Assembly: GCA_019695335.1 (NCBI GenBank) | Contig: JAIBAF010000021.1 | Span: 1-53,501, forward strand | Source: a bacterium | Lineage (GTDB): Bacteria > CLD3 > SB21 | Direction of reading: 5' to 3' | DNA: 53,501 nt | Shown here: in pieces, positions 26,686 to 35,715 of the stretch | Layout: every line of letters starts with the position of its first letter | Numbering within the stretch: position 1 is the first letter of the stretch | Translations under genes and position numbers: made by a program | Notes under the pieces: generated by a model | Told to the model about the DNA's origin: nothing | Database searches by the model: none | The model's input: only the letters and a program-made list of their open reading frames with translations

Positions 26686-27087
26686 ATGTTAGTTGAAAAA
26701 CGTAAAACAAGTTCGGCTGAAATTCCAACAGGTTCCTTAGCCGATATGGCATTCTTGCTTTTGATCTTCTTTCTGGTCGTGACAACTATCGGAAGCGATA
26801 AAGGTATTGACTTAGTATTACCGCCTGAAGGTGATGTCAAGCCAATTCCGATGAAAAATATCATGAATATTCTGCTTAATGATAACGGCGATATTCTTAT
26901 TGATGAAGAACCACGGCTTCTTAATCAGGTTAAAGATATTGTAAAGGACCGTGTGGCAAAAAATGATAAATTAATCGTTTCTGTCAAGACGACTCGTGTA
27001 ACCCCTTATAGAGTTTTCATAGCGGTATTGGATCAATTGAAACAAGCCGATGCCAGAAAGATTTCAATAGCTGAACCGGACAAATAA
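26686..27087 (+). CDS. exbD: ExbD-family biopolymer transport protein (first copy)
   Basis: 133 aa with one N-terminal membrane helix containing the essential Asp: PTGSLADMAFLLLIFFLVVT. The periplasmic part ends in RVTPYRVFIAVLDQLKQADA, which matches the ExbD domain. AAGGA precedes the ATG. With exbB it forms the proton-driven motor. Its helix is the canonical one of the two ExbD copies here. Confidence 0.9.
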   Translation: MLVEKRKTSSAEIPTGSLADMAFLLLIFFLVVTTIGSDKGIDLVLPPEGDVKPIPMKNIMNILLNDNGDILIDEEPRLLNQVKDIVKDRVAKNDKLIVSVKTTRVTPYRVFIAVLDQLKQADARKISIAEPDK

Positions 27088-27102
27088 CCATCTGGAGATT
27101 GT

Positions 27103-27525
27103 ATGAAATTTGCACGCAAAAAAGCGCCACCTCCGGTTATTCCGAGCGCTTCAATGTCAGATATCGTTTTTACACTGTTGTTGTTTTTTATGGTGGCGAC
27201 CGTCATTAAAAAATTTGCCGGGTTGCCAGTTGATGAGCCAGAAGCGTATCAAATTGAAAAATTAACGACTAAAACCCATACGTCTTATATCTGGATTGAT
27301 GATACGGAAAATATCACTTTTGATGATTTTCCTATTGGTTCGATGGCTGATGTTTATACTATAGCTCGTGATAAAATAGAAAAAGACGTTCAGTTATTGA
27401 TTTTCTTACGCGTCGACAAAAACAGTAAAATGGGTCTGTTAAGTGATGTACAACAGGAACTTCGCAAAGCAGGCTGTCTCCGCGTTTATTACGGTACCAA
27501 GTCTAAACCGTCGGCCAATTACTAA
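27103..27525 (+). CDS. ExbD-family biopolymer transport protein (second copy)
   Basis: 140 aa with a membrane helix containing the conserved Asp (SASMSDIVFTLLLFFMVATV) and a periplasmic domain more divergent than that of the first copy (IWIDDTENITFDDFPIGSMA, ending in a Ser/Pro-rich tail). Two consecutive ExbD genes are common in FCB TonB operons; the copies may form a heterodimer in the channel. GGAG precedes the start, and the preceding gene stops 15 bp upstream. Confidence 0.88.
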   Translation: MKFARKKAPPPVIPSASMSDIVFTLLLFFMVATVIKKFAGLPVDEPEAYQIEKLTTKTHTSYIWIDDTENITFDDFPIGSMADVYTIARDKIEKDVQLLIFLRVDKNSKMGLLSDVQQELRKAGCLRVYYGTKSKPSANY

Positions 27526-27594
27526 CTGTGACAACAGGTATCATTGCTGCAAGGGAGTAATGATAGAACAAAGCCAATTTGAAAGGACGCCTCA

Positions 27595-28230
27595 ATGAAG
27601 GTGTTTGAACTTAGAAAGCAATATAAAGTAGTTTTTGAGATTTCGCTGATTGCTTCGTTATTGTTTGTGACCATTTTGTTTCAGATTATCGGATTTGGTA
27701 AAATTACCGGCGAAATTGAAAAACCGACTTTTCAACTCGAAGTTGCCAAAATTGATTTGACACAACAGATTAAACGTCCACCTCCGCCGGCTCGTCCGGC
27801 TGTTCCGATCGCTTCTGAGCAGGAGACGCTTTTAGGCGATGAAACGATCGACGATACGGACATTGATCTGGAAGAAATTCCGCCACCGCCACCGCCACCG
27901 CCGAAAAAAGATGAAAATGAAGAAGCGGATGTGTTTGTTGCATACGATACTGCTCCGGAACTCAAAGGTGGATATGATTTTATCCGCAAGAACCTGAAAT
28001 ATCCGGACATGGCGCGTCAAGCCGGTATCGAAGGCAAGGTGCTGATTAAAGCAGTTATCGATGAAAACGGCAGTGTGATGCGCGCCGAAGTTTTGAAAGA
28101 AGATGGAAATGTAGGTTTCGGTCAGGCCGCTATTGATGTAGTAATGAAATGTAAGTTCAGTCCTGCCAAACAACGCGATAAATCAGTCAAGGTAGCTATT
28201 ACGCTTCCGATCACTTTCAAACTTAAGTAA
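27595..28230 (+). CDS. tonB: TonB family energy transducer, 211 aa
   Basis: An N-terminal membrane helix (residues about 14-35, VVFEISLIASLLFVTILFQI) is followed by a Pro-rich periplasmic linker with PPPPARPAVPIA and PPPPPPPP, then a TonB C-terminal domain (residues about 120-211) with PELKGGYDFIRKNLKYPDMA and RQAGIEGKVLIKAVIDENGS. It passes energy from ExbB/ExbD to outer membrane receptors such as the one at 36477-38603. AAAGGA precedes the ATG. A bidirectional terminator follows at 28255. Confidence 0.92.
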   Translation: MKVFELRKQYKVVFEISLIASLLFVTILFQIIGFGKITGEIEKPTFQLEVAKIDLTQQIKRPPPPARPAVPIASEQETLLGDETIDDTDIDLEEIPPPPPPPPKKDENEEADVFVAYDTAPELKGGYDFIRKNLKYPDMARQAGIEGKVLIKAVIDENGSVMRAEVLKEDGNVGFGQAAIDVVMKCKFSPAKQRDKSVKVAITLPITFKLK

Positions 28231-28254
28231 TCAGTTTAGAAAATTTGTGTTAAC

Positions 28255-28292
28255 AAAAAAGCTCACAGTTTTGACTGTGAGCTTTTGTTTTT
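28255..28292. terminator. Bidirectional terminator between tonB and the Cys-rich gene
   Basis: Stem GCTCACAG (28261-28268) / CTGTGAGC (28275-28282) with an A-run before and T-rich tail after. It serves the plus-strand tonB operon and the converging minus-strand gene that ends at 28307. Confidence 0.92.
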
Positions 28293-28306
28293 TAGCACGA
28301 CTGCTA

Positions 28307-29668
28307 CTACACAAATTCCGTTCTGCATTCAGGGCACACTCTGTCTTTTTTCTTCAGTTTATCTACATAGCCTTTTGAATATACTTTCCTGCAGGTTTTG
28401 CAGATGACACGATGCTCGAAACAGATTGACTGATTGGTTGCCGAGCAATGAAACGCGTGCTCATTGCATAATTTTTTTCCACATTCACTGCATGAGGTGA
28501 GACATTGATCGCACATGATTTCATGCCCGACATCGCATGCATGGGAGTGCTCTTCACAGGAAGCGTGGCCGCATTGACTGCATGTGATGGCACAATCATG
28601 GCATACTGTAGCATCGCAAATGTGGCAATTGAAAGCCTGGCTAGTATCGGTATAAGTTTTTTTGCATGTTTTGCAGATGAAAATACAATCTGAACAGCCG
28701 ATCTTTCCGTCACTTGAAAGAATAATTTTATCCATCTCGTGATGACATCCCGGGCAAGGGCCGTAATCGATTTCACCGGTATAATGATCGAAAATAACCG
28801 GTAATTCGACTTCTATATCGAGATGATCGGGTTTTAATTTCAATAAAACGTCCGTCTCAGCGCGTTCGACGACGTGGTAACTGAGCAATTTTATAACGAT
28901 TCTTAGTTTATGATTATTAATTTCTTCTTTCAGTTTATGATCGAGCTCACGTTGTAAAAGTAAACGTTTTTCTTCGTAGCTGGGTTGATTGCGATGTAAT
29001 TCCTGCATCTGGGCTGTATAAAATCCTTTGATTCTGGAAACATTATGGTGCAAGCGCTTATGAATATCATTCTGGAGTAACTTACCTTGATCTTGTGCAC
29101 GTTGAGATACCGCTTTGAGACAATGGCGAAATTGCAGTTCAATATCTTTACGCGAAAGTTCAATCGCCCCTTTTTGAGAAAGCGAAGTCAGCGCGTTCGA
29201 TAGCACTTCATCGGTATAGTAAGTTGCGGCATCAAACACGGTGTCTCGCTGATCAATGCCGAGAGAAAAAAGCTCTTCCGATTTTTCATCGGATAAAAAA
29301 GTTACTTTAAAATTAAAGACAACATCAACGGCCCGGTCTTTCTTTAACTTCATGGAAAGAACGGTTCCATTGTCGATATGAAGCAATTGATCAATGCGAT
29401 CTTTGGTTGGTTTATGATGTTCTTCAAGCTTACTGACAATTTTGACACCGCGATCCTGAAGCAAATTGTACACTGTATTAAGGACATAACTGCCATGAGT
29501 GACCAATTCGGCATCTTCATTGACGTCTTCGGCATCAAAAACTAATTTGAGAGCGTCTTGTCCAAATACCTCTTTCAAATTATCGGATAAAAGAACCGAT
29601 AAATGTTGGCCATGCTCTTCGACCGGAGATCGATTAATTTCAAAAAATTTTTTTATAAATTGTTTCAT
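28307..29668 (-). CDS. Unknown protein with a 25-cysteine zinc-ribbon-like C-terminus, 453 aa
   Basis: I do not recognise a named family. Residues 1-300 are soluble and mixed alpha/beta, with a likely coiled coil around 195-260 (QNDIHKRLHHNVSRIKGFYT; EEKRLLLQRELDHKLKEEIN). Residues 305-448 carry 25 Cys in about 145 residues, mostly as CxxC pairs: CPGC, CSDC, CKTC, CHIC, CHDC, CSQC, CDQC, CSEC, CKTC, CPEC, interspersed with His (CEEHSHAC, CNEHAFHC, CFEH). That pattern suggests a chain of treble-clef or RING/B-box-like zinc modules. No signal peptide or membrane segment. It converges on tonB. The first gene of the heavy-metal lipoprotein group lies upstream but a terminator intervenes. Confidence 0.75.
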   Translation of the reverse strand: MKQFIKKFFEINRSPVEEHGQHLSVLLSDNLKEVFGQDALKLVFDAEDVNEDAELVTHGSYVLNTVYNLLQDRGVKIVSKLEEHHKPTKDRIDQLLHIDNGTVLSMKLKKDRAVDVVFNFKVTFLSDEKSEELFSLGIDQRDTVFDAATYYTDEVLSNALTSLSQKGAIELSRKDIELQFRHCLKAVSQRAQDQGKLLQNDIHKRLHHNVSRIKGFYTAQMQELHRNQPSYEEKRLLLQRELDHKLKEEINNHKLRIVIKLLSYHVVERAETDVLLKLKPDHLDIEVELPVIFDHYTGEIDYGPCPGCHHEMDKIILSSDGKIGCSDCIFICKTCKKTYTDTSQAFNCHICDATVCHDCAITCSQCGHASCEEHSHACDVGHEIMCDQCLTSCSECGKKLCNEHAFHCSATNQSICFEHRVICKTCRKVYSKGYVDKLKKKDRVCPECRTEFV

Positions 29669-29675
29669 AATGATA

Positions 29676-29712
29676 AAAAAAGAGAATTCCGGAAACAGAA
29701 TTCTCTTTTAAT
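29676..29712 (-). terminator. Terminator downstream of the HMA lipoprotein gene
   Basis: Stem AGAGAATTC (29681-29689) / GAATTCTCT (29698-29706) with A and T flanks, so it can work in both directions. It ends the minus-strand transcript coming from mqnE through the HMA lipoprotein and separates it from the Cys-rich gene. Confidence 0.82.
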
Positions 29713-29731
29713 AAAAAAAATGTCGATTAAT

Positions 29732-30076
29732 TTACTTTTTGCAGCAATCCGGTAATTTTTCAAACGCAGTGGCATCGGCTTTCTTATCGTTTGCATCATA
29801 GCCGGCCATAACGATTGCTTGCTCGATGTCCGAAACTTTGGCCATTGCAGGAATAAATTCTACAGTCGCCAGTTTTGTATCGGTGTCAACCATTATTGAA
29901 TTCACGCCGTTTACTTTTTTGACAGCGGTCGTGATTGTATTTGCGCATTCTCCACAAATAGCCGACGGGAGCTTAATGACAGCCTTCTCGGCAAGGACAT
30001 CTTTCTTTTCGTCGGATTTTCCACAGGCTGATACCATTAAACACAATAAAGCTACAGAAATTAATAAACGAATCAT
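29732..30076 (-). CDS. Exported lipoprotein with heavy-metal-associated domain, 114 aa
   Basis: The N-terminus MIRLLISVALLCLMVSACGK is a lipoprotein signal with VSAC lipobox. Residues about 33-100 form an HMA fold with the metal motif GECAN, read as AICGEC (CxxC), and typical VNGVNSIMVDTDTKLATVEF. The C-terminus ends DCCKK, giving extra thiols. HMA domains bind Cu(I), Zn(II) or Hg(II); here the location is outside the cytoplasm. It is last in the mqnE-mqnB-mqnD-DUF3098 run on the minus strand, 8 bp after DUF3098. A direct link to quinone biosynthesis is not obvious. Confidence 0.8.
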   Translation of the reverse strand: MIRLLISVALLCLMVSACGKSDEKKDVLAEKAVIKLPSAICGECANTITTAVKKVNGVNSIMVDTDTKLATVEFIPAMAKVSDIEQAIVMAGYDANDKKADATAFEKLPDCCKK

Positions 30077-30084
30077 AGAACCCC

Positions 30085-30351
30085 TTACGGTTGTGGATTA
30101 GTCAGGTTTTCTTTTTTTCTATAAAGAATAGACAACGGGATAAGTACTAAATATCCGATACTGACAAGAATTGGCGCAATAGTCATAGAAATAGCGCCGT
30201 AAACCGGACCGGTATTCATGCAAATATAACCGATAATAATCACTAAAATTCCGGCAAAAAATATGTAATAATTTTCAGCTGTGAAAGGGAGCGCTGATTT
30301 TTTGGCGGTTTGTTTTTTTACCGTTGAAGTCTTCTTTAAATTAGTAGTCAT
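30085..30351 (-). CDS. DUF3098 family small membrane protein, 88 aa
   Basis: A Lys/Thr-rich cytoplasmic start precedes LPFTAENYYIFFAGILVIII and GYICMNTGPVYGAISMTIAP, the DUF3098 signature, with two membrane segments and a basic C-terminus. The family is known mainly from Bacteroidota and relatives, which supports placing the organism in that group. Its function is unknown. It lies between mqnD (69 bp away) and the HMA lipoprotein (8 bp). Confidence 0.85.
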   Translation of the reverse strand: MTTNLKKTSTVKKQTAKKSALPFTAENYYIFFAGILVIIIGYICMNTGPVYGAISMTIAPILVSIGYLVLIPLSILYRKKENLTNPQP

Positions 30352-30419
30352 AAATTCCTGTGAATTTAAAATTAAACGATGGCAATATAGAAAAATCGAA
30401 TCCGAATGTCAATTGCGAT

Positions 30420-31250
30420 TTAATGAGCAAAAAGCTCAGCTTCGGGGAATTGAATGCTATTGAGTTCGCACGCTGTTTTTATAAAAAACCGGATCGCTTC
30501 TTCGCCAGTTTCACCTAAGTTGATACTAAAACGATTTACATACAATCGAATATGACTTTCGATTACTGAGTCATCAAGTTCTTGCGCATGACGTTTGACA
30601 TACATGCGGGAAGATTCAGGATTGGCAAAGGCGAATTCGATACTTCGACGCAAAATCCGGTCGATTTTTTGAATGGTTGATTGCCCCAGTCGTCGTTGCG
30701 CAACAATGCCGCCGAGCGGGATTGGTAGTCGGGTTTGATTTTCCCAGAATTCGCCCAGATCGCGAATCTTGATCAATCCTTTGCTTTCATAGGTAAAACG
30801 GTTTTCGTGAATGATCACGCCAGCTTTAATATCTTCATTGAGCAATGCCGATTCAATATCGGAAAAAATCATTGGGCGGGCCTGAGCTTTTCTTCCTAAA
30901 AAATATTGAAGCAGAAAATTTGCTGTTGTGAATGGTCCGGGAATACCAATGTCGTTATCAGCAATTGAGGCAATGTCGATCGGGCGTTTACTGATCAGTA
31001 ACGGACCACAATTATGACCAAGTGCACTGCCTGAATGCAGCAAACTGTAATCGTTCAGTACGTGAATTAACGCGTGATAACTGATTTTTGTGACGTCGAG
31101 TTCGGAACGAAATGTTTTCTGATTAAGCTTTTCGACGTCAGCCAGTATGGGCTCAAATTGTATTCCTTCCGTATCCACTTTGTTGTGAACCAAAGCGTCA
31201 AACATGAACGTGTCGTTGGGACAAGGAGAATAGCCGATGGTAAGCGTCAT
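30420..31250 (-). CDS. mqnD: 1,4-dihydroxy-6-naphthoate synthase (futalosine pathway)
   Basis: The N-terminal MTLTIGYSPCPNDTFMFDAL is the MqnD hallmark, followed by the periplasmic-binding-like fold with SALGHNCGPLLISKRP. MqnD converts cyclic dehypoxanthine futalosine to 1,4-dihydroxy-6-naphthoate during menaquinone synthesis. MqnD is distinguished from the homologous MqnA by the SPCPNDTF motif. The 276-aa length is normal. It overlaps mqnB by 4 bp (ATGA-type coupling). Confidence 0.93.
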   Translation of the reverse strand: MTLTIGYSPCPNDTFMFDALVHNKVDTEGIQFEPILADVEKLNQKTFRSELDVTKISYHALIHVLNDYSLLHSGSALGHNCGPLLISKRPIDIASIADNDIGIPGPFTTANFLLQYFLGRKAQARPMIFSDIESALLNEDIKAGVIIHENRFTYESKGLIKIRDLGEFWENQTRLPIPLGGIVAQRRLGQSTIQKIDRILRRSIEFAFANPESSRMYVKRHAQELDDSVIESHIRLYVNRFSINLGETGEEAIRFFIKTACELNSIQFPEAELFAH

Positions 31251-31942
31251 GGATTTCGGGCTGTTATTAAATTTAATATAAAATTTTGAACATTTTGGCT
31301 GGCCAATCTGATTTGCCAGTTATCGGTGTTACGAGGCTCGACGTAATTGGAGATACTGCGGAATTCCAGATAGGGGATGGATTCCTGCAAGCAAACGAAT
31401 GCCACTGCGCCGCCTTCCATGTTCTCGAAATCAGGATCGTAACGTTTTCGAGCGTCGGCGATTCGTTGCTCATCGCCATTGACAGTATTGACAGTCAGAC
31501 TGCGTCCAACAATAACCGGTTCTGCATTCTTGAAGAATTGAGACGGCTGATGAGCATTCAGAATATGATTGAAAATCGAATGCCCGTTCTTTTCAAAAAA
31601 CTTGAATCCTAGTTTTTGCAAATCGATGAAATTGCCCTGTGCATCGGTAGCGCCCAATTCTGAAAAAATTTCTTCGCGAATCTCTACTACGCTTCCAAGA
31701 GCCGTGGTTCTGTGATAAGCTCCGCAAATTCCGATATTCAGGACAAGGTCGTACCGGTGGTTTATCAACGCTTTCGTGAGGTGATACGCGGTATTGATCA
31801 TACCGATGCCGGTATGCAATATCGAGACAGCGTGAGAGCCCAGATGGCCGATAGTGACATTTCCATCGGGATTTGATGAAGTCAAACGGCTCATTAAGAG
31901 TTCGGATTCAAAAGCAGTTGCGGTCACGATCAAAATATTCAT
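31247..31942 (-). CDS. mqnB: Futalosine hydrolase
   Basis: 231 aa with the nucleoside phosphorylase-like fold: TATAFESELL at the start, LVLNIGICGAYHRTTALGSV, and the catalytic region DFENMEGGAVAFVCLQESIP. The enzyme removes hypoxanthine from futalosine; its position between mqnE and mqnD distinguishes it from general MTA/SAH nucleosidase. In bacteria with MqnE the substrate is aminofutalosine, so the true substrate could be 6-amino-6-deoxyfutalosine, or an upstream deaminase could make futalosine. Confidence 0.9.
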   Translation of the reverse strand: MNILIVTATAFESELLMSRLTSSNPDGNVTIGHLGSHAVSILHTGIGMINTAYHLTKALINHRYDLVLNIGICGAYHRTTALGSVVEIREEIFSELGATDAQGNFIDLQKLGFKFFEKNGHSIFNHILNAHQPSQFFKNAEPVIVGRSLTVNTVNGDEQRIADARKRYDPDFENMEGGAVAFVCLQESIPYLEFRSISNYVEPRNTDNWQIRLASQNVQNFILNLITARNP

Positions 31943-31984
31943 AGGCGGGCGACGATGCAGCTTCAGAAGCTCCGAAGCTAAAAT

Positions 31985-33187
31985 TTAATTTAAAACGGGG
32001 AGCGAGAGGTTTTTATCGATCAATTGATCCAATTCACCGTCTTCATACGTTCTCAAAACATGATACAAAGCGTCACGCTCGACAGGTTTGCGCCCGGCGT
32101 CTTTGATCAATTTGATCAATTCTCGTTCAGTCATGCCGTGCGCGCTGTCCGTACCGGCCATGCTCATAATCCGTTCTTCGAGAATAGTACCTTCGATCTC
32201 GTTGGCGCCATAACTTAATGCCATCTGGGCAAGACGTTTGCCGATCACGACCCAATAAGCTTTAACGGTCGGAAAATTGTCCAGCATAAGTCTCGGAACA
32301 GCGACCATTTTTAAGTCTTCAATCGCACTTACTTCAGGTAAATTTTTCAGCCGGTTGTTCTCATGTTGATATTTGAGAGGAATGAATGTGTTGAATGAGC
32401 CTTTAGCATTCTTGGCTTTGCTGGCATCCTGAAGATCACGGAGCTTCATCAGGTGATCGACGCGTTCTTCATAGCGTTCGATGTGGCCATACAACATGGT
32501 GGCATTGGTCAGTAAGCCGAGTTCATGTGCCATCGAATGCACGGCAAGCCAGCCTTCAGCCGTTGATTTTTCATCGCAGATTTTTTTACGCACGCGGTCG
32601 GCGAAAATCTCTGCGCCGCCTCCGGGCATTGCTTCAAGGCCTGCCGACATCAGTTCCGATAACACCTGGCGGATCGTCATATTGTAATGGTGCGCATAAT
32701 ATTCGATTTCGACCGCTGTAAACCCTTTAATGTGAAGGTGAGGCGCGGTTTCTTTAATGGTTCGCAGCATGTCGGTATAATAACTGAACGGCAGATTCGG
32801 ATGCAATCCGGAGGTAATATGGATTTCCTGAATGCCATGGTTCATTCCCTCCCGGACACGACGGGCGATTTCATCCATCGTCATCGTATAACCGCCTTCT
32901 TCACCTTCGCGGCGATAAAACGAACAAAACATGCATGAATATTCGCAGATATTGGTTGGGTTCAATTGGCGATTGCGAACAAAGAAAGACCGGTCGCCGT
33001 GCAAACGTTCCCGCACAATATTGGCCAGGTAGCCCACGGTTGTCAGATCTCGTGTTTCGAAAAGCTTCATGCCATCCTCAAAGCTCAGACGTTCGCTATC
33101 CATCACTTTCTGGTAAATGTTTTCCAGACCGGACTGGCGCACCATCGAACGGATCAAGTTGGGATTAAGCGTATCTGAGTTCGGCAT
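31985..33187 (-). CDS. mqnE: Aminofutalosine synthase, radical SAM
   Basis: 400 aa. The radical SAM motif CEYSCMFC (CxxxCxxC) sits in LNPTNICEYSCMFCSFYRRE. MqnE-type signatures follow: HITSGLHPNLPFSYYTDMLR, EAMPGGGAEIFADRVRKKIC, NATMLYGHIERYEERVDHLM, and RLMLDNFPTVKAYWVVIGKR. The enzyme joins S-adenosylmethionine to 3-[(1-carboxyvinyl)oxy]benzoate to give aminofutalosine, an early step of the alternative menaquinone pathway. AGTAGGA precedes the ATG at 33187. MqnA and MqnC are not in the window. Confidence 0.94.
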   Translation of the reverse strand: MPNSDTLNPNLIRSMVRQSGLENIYQKVMDSERLSFEDGMKLFETRDLTTVGYLANIVRERLHGDRSFFVRNRQLNPTNICEYSCMFCSFYRREGEEGGYTMTMDEIARRVREGMNHGIQEIHITSGLHPNLPFSYYTDMLRTIKETAPHLHIKGFTAVEIEYYAHHYNMTIRQVLSELMSAGLEAMPGGGAEIFADRVRKKICDEKSTAEGWLAVHSMAHELGLLTNATMLYGHIERYEERVDHLMKLRDLQDASKAKNAKGSFNTFIPLKYQHENNRLKNLPEVSAIEDLKMVAVPRLMLDNFPTVKAYWVVIGKRLAQMALSYGANEIEGTILEERIMSMAGTDSAHGMTERELIKLIKDAGRKPVERDALYHVLRTYEDGELDQLIDKNLSLPVLN

Positions 33188-33308
33188 ATATTTTCCTACT
33201 GATTCGGTAATACAATAAACTTTCAGAAAAATTTGAAACTTTATGGCGTAATAATATTCAACTCGCGTTTGAATTACAAGTGAAATTTAGATTCGGAATT
33301 CTTTGGGA

Positions 33309-34379
33309 TTAACTTGCTTTGAGCAGTTCTTCGTTTTCGGCCAGCTGGAGTTTTTCGATCACGTCGTCGAGTTTACCACCCATGACGCCATCGAGATCAT
33401 AAATGGTCAAACCGATCCTGTGGTCTGTTAAACGGTTCTGAGGAAAGTTGTATGTCCGTATTTTTTCGCTGCGATCGCCGGAGCCGACCATCGATTTCCG
33501 TTGAGATGCGATTTTAGCATCCTGCTCTTGTTTGCGCTTTTCGTAAAGCCTTGACTTGAGAACTTTCATCGCTTTTTCGCGGTTTTTTAGCTGCGAACGT
33601 TCTTCCTGGCATTGTACGACGATGCCGGTGGGTAAGTGGGTAAGCCGCACGGCCGTTTCGACTTTGTTGACGTTCTGTCCGCCTTTTCCGCCGGAACGGT
33701 AGATATCGACTCGCAGATCGTTCGGATGGATCACGATATCTTTATCGACTTCTTCGATGATAGGAAGAACGGCTACCGATGAGGCTGAAGTATGGACGCG
33801 TCCTTGAGTTTCGGTTTTTGGTACACGTTGAACACGATGAACGCCGCTTTCGAATTTTAATTTTCCAAAAGCGCCGTCGCCTTTGACTTCAAAAATAATT
33901 TCTTTGAATCCGCCTTGATTGGCTTCGGTGAGATCGATCACTTCGATGCCCCAGCCCTGTTTTTCGATATAATAACGGTACATACCGAAGAGATCCCCGG
34001 CAAAAATACCCGCTTCATCGCCGCCCGTACCGGCTCTGATTTCCATAATGCAATCGCCGATATCGTGCGGATCTTTTGGAATCAGCAGGTATTTCAGCTC
34101 GCTTTCAAGCTGATCACGCTGACTTTCCAAATCGTTCATCTCCGCTTTGGCCATATCGCGGAGTTCGGATTCAGCGGAATTGAAAATAATTTCTTTATTG
34201 CCTTCAATATCAACCAGCACCTTTCGATAGATCGATGATTTTTGAACGATCGGTTCAATCGCGCGACGTTCTTTGTTCAGGCTTTTTGAAACATCGGGAT
34301 TAGACAACGTATCAGGACTGAGCAGTAAATGATCAATTTCCTGCAGACGTGCTTCGATTTTTTCTAACTGATCTAGCAT
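33309..34379 (-). CDS. prfA: Peptide chain release factor 1
   Basis: 356 aa with the catalytic GGQ in [20 protein letters not shown] and the codon-recognition PxT motif as PKT in [17 protein letters not shown], which marks RF1 (UAA/UAG) rather than RF2. The factor releases completed peptides from the ribosome. It is 15 bp downstream of the DUF1385 gene, and rpmE lies farther upstream. The usual next gene in many bacteria, prmC, which methylates the GGQ glutamine, is missing from this spot; mqnE follows instead. Confidence 0.96.
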   Translation of the reverse strand: MLDQLEKIEARLQEIDHLLLSPDTLSNPDVSKSLNKERRAIEPIVQKSSIYRKVLVDIEGNKEIIFNSAESELRDMAKAEMNDLESQRDQLESELKYLLIPKDPHDIGDCIMEIRAGTGGDEAGIFAGDLFGMYRYYIEKQGWGIEVIDLTEANQGGFKEIIFEVKGDGAFGKLKFESGVHRVQRVPKTETQGRVHTSASSVAVLPIIEEVDKDIVIHPNDLRVDIYRSGGKGGQNVNKVETAVRLTHLPTGIVVQCQEERSQLKNREKAMKVLKSRLYEKRKQEQDAKIASQRKSMVGSGDRSEKIRTYNFPQNRLTDHRIGLTIYDLDGVMGGKLDDVIEKLQLAENEELLKAS

Positions 34380-34394
34380 GTATTTAAGTTCGAT

Positions 34395-35378
34395 TTAATT
34401 GGCGACGTTTTCAACGCGGCATTCGTGAACGCTCATCGCGCCGCTGATACGTCCTTCATTATATTCGCGCATCAGGTCGTCACCCAAAGCGGCTTTAAGC
34501 GCCGCGATAGCAACTTCCAATTGTTTTTCATCTGGTTTTTTAGTTGTAATTTTCTGAAGCCAAAGACCGGGGTACATAAAAATCCGTGCAAGTGGAAACT
34601 TATAATATTTTCCTGATAACTTAATCAATTCATACGACACACCGGCGATAACGGGAATAAACGGAAGATGCAGAGCGAGCCGCATACCGAATGTAATCGG
34701 TCCATTTATCATCATATAGATGCTGTCGATCACGGCAAAACATATAATCGAAGTAATCATTACAAACATTAGAAAACTCGTTCCGCAACGCGGGTGCAAA
34801 GTTGTATACGTGATAGCGTTCGCGGGTAATAACTCTTTTTGATCTTCAAAAGCGTATATCGATTGATGTTCCGCGCCGTGATATTGGAACAAACGTTTGA
34901 TGTCACCCATGAAACTGATCGCGATCAGGTACGCCAGAAACATTACAACTCTGAATAATCCTGAGATAAGATTAAATTGCCAGGCGTTGGCATCCATCGG
35001 TAAAACTTTTGACGAGATGAAAAGGGGACCTACGAAGAATATTCCGATGCCAATACCCAGCGCCACTACGGTCGTCAGGATCAATGAAATTTTTGATTTC
35101 TTTTTTGCGGTCTGCCCCTCCGTATCTTCCATCATCATATCGGCCGAATACTGAAGCGACTGCGTGCCGATGATCAGCATTTCAATCAAGGCAACAGCGC
35201 CGCGGACAATAGGGACGTTGAGAAATTTATATTTTTCAAGTTTCGATTGAAAGGGTTCTGTTTTGACGACGATGTCGCCATTGGAACGGCGAACGGCGGT
35301 CGCGATGGCATACGGGGCGCGCATCATCACGCCTTCGATCACCGCTTGGCCGCCAACGGTTATGGTTTTACGATTCAT
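34395..35378 (-). CDS. DUF1385 (YqhQ-like) membrane protein, 327 aa
   Basis: The start VGGQAVIEGVMMRAPYAIAT defines DUF1385, and four or so membrane segments follow (residues about 105-130, 145-165, 215-240, 245-265). A cytoplasmic YQYHGAEHQSIYAFE-type element appears as FQYHGAEHQSIYAFEDQKEL, and HPRCGTSFLMFV is also conserved. Its function is unknown. The rpmE-DUF1385-prfA order is conserved in many bacteria. It runs into prfA with a 15-bp gap and is separated from rpmE by a terminator. Confidence 0.9.
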   Translation of the reverse strand: MNRKTITVGGQAVIEGVMMRAPYAIATAVRRSNGDIVVKTEPFQSKLEKYKFLNVPIVRGAVALIEMLIIGTQSLQYSADMMMEDTEGQTAKKKSKISLILTTVVALGIGIGIFFVGPLFISSKVLPMDANAWQFNLISGLFRVVMFLAYLIAISFMGDIKRLFQYHGAEHQSIYAFEDQKELLPANAITYTTLHPRCGTSFLMFVMITSIICFAVIDSIYMMINGPITFGMRLALHLPFIPVIAGVSYELIKLSGKYYKFPLARIFMYPGLWLQKITTKKPDEKQLEVAIAALKAALGDDLMREYNEGRISGAMSVHECRVENVAN

Positions 35379-35397
35379 ACGCTTTTAAAATTTATAA

Positions 35398-35450
35398 AAT
35401 AAAAAAGGAATATGTTCTATCGTATTGATAGAAATCCATATTCCTTTGTT
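35398..35450 (-). terminator. Terminator between rpmE and the DUF1385 gene
   Basis: A long stem, AAAGGAATATG (35404-35414) / CATATTCCTTT (35437-35447), with an inner TTCTATC/GATAGAA pairing and an A-run on the plus strand that becomes a U-run on the minus transcript. It lies directly downstream of rpmE and so would end, or attenuate, its transcript before DUF1385-prfA. Confidence 0.85.
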
Positions 35451-35465
35451 TTAGAATTCTTTCAG

Positions 35466-35690
35466 CTAAGCCTGTTGGCCTTTTGCTTCCTTATATTTTG
35501 CAAATTTCTTATTAAATTTCTCAACACGGCCTGCCGTATCGATCAATTTTTGTGTACCCGTAAAAAACGGATGGCATTGCGAGCAAATTTCCACGCGAAT
35601 ATCGCCGACAGTGGAACGCGTTTGGAAAATATTGCCGCATGAGCATGTCACTGTGGACAGCGGATATGCGGGATGAATTCCTTCTTTCAT
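35466..35690 (-). CDS. rpmE: 50S ribosomal protein L31
   Basis: 74 aa, [20 protein letters not shown] at the start with the zinc-binding pattern CSC and CSQC (so the C+ form of L31), and the conserved [20 protein letters not shown]. It sits on the large subunit near the central protuberance. AAGGAG is 6 bases from the ATG. The C+ form needs zinc; the zinc-free paralog is not in the window. Confidence 0.96.
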   Translation of the reverse strand: MKEGIHPAYPLSTVTCSCGNIFQTRSTVGDIRVEICSQCHPFFTGTQKLIDTAGRVEKFNKKFAKYKEAKGQQA

Positions 35691-35715
35691 TCGAATCTCC
35701 TTAGTCTATGTATTT

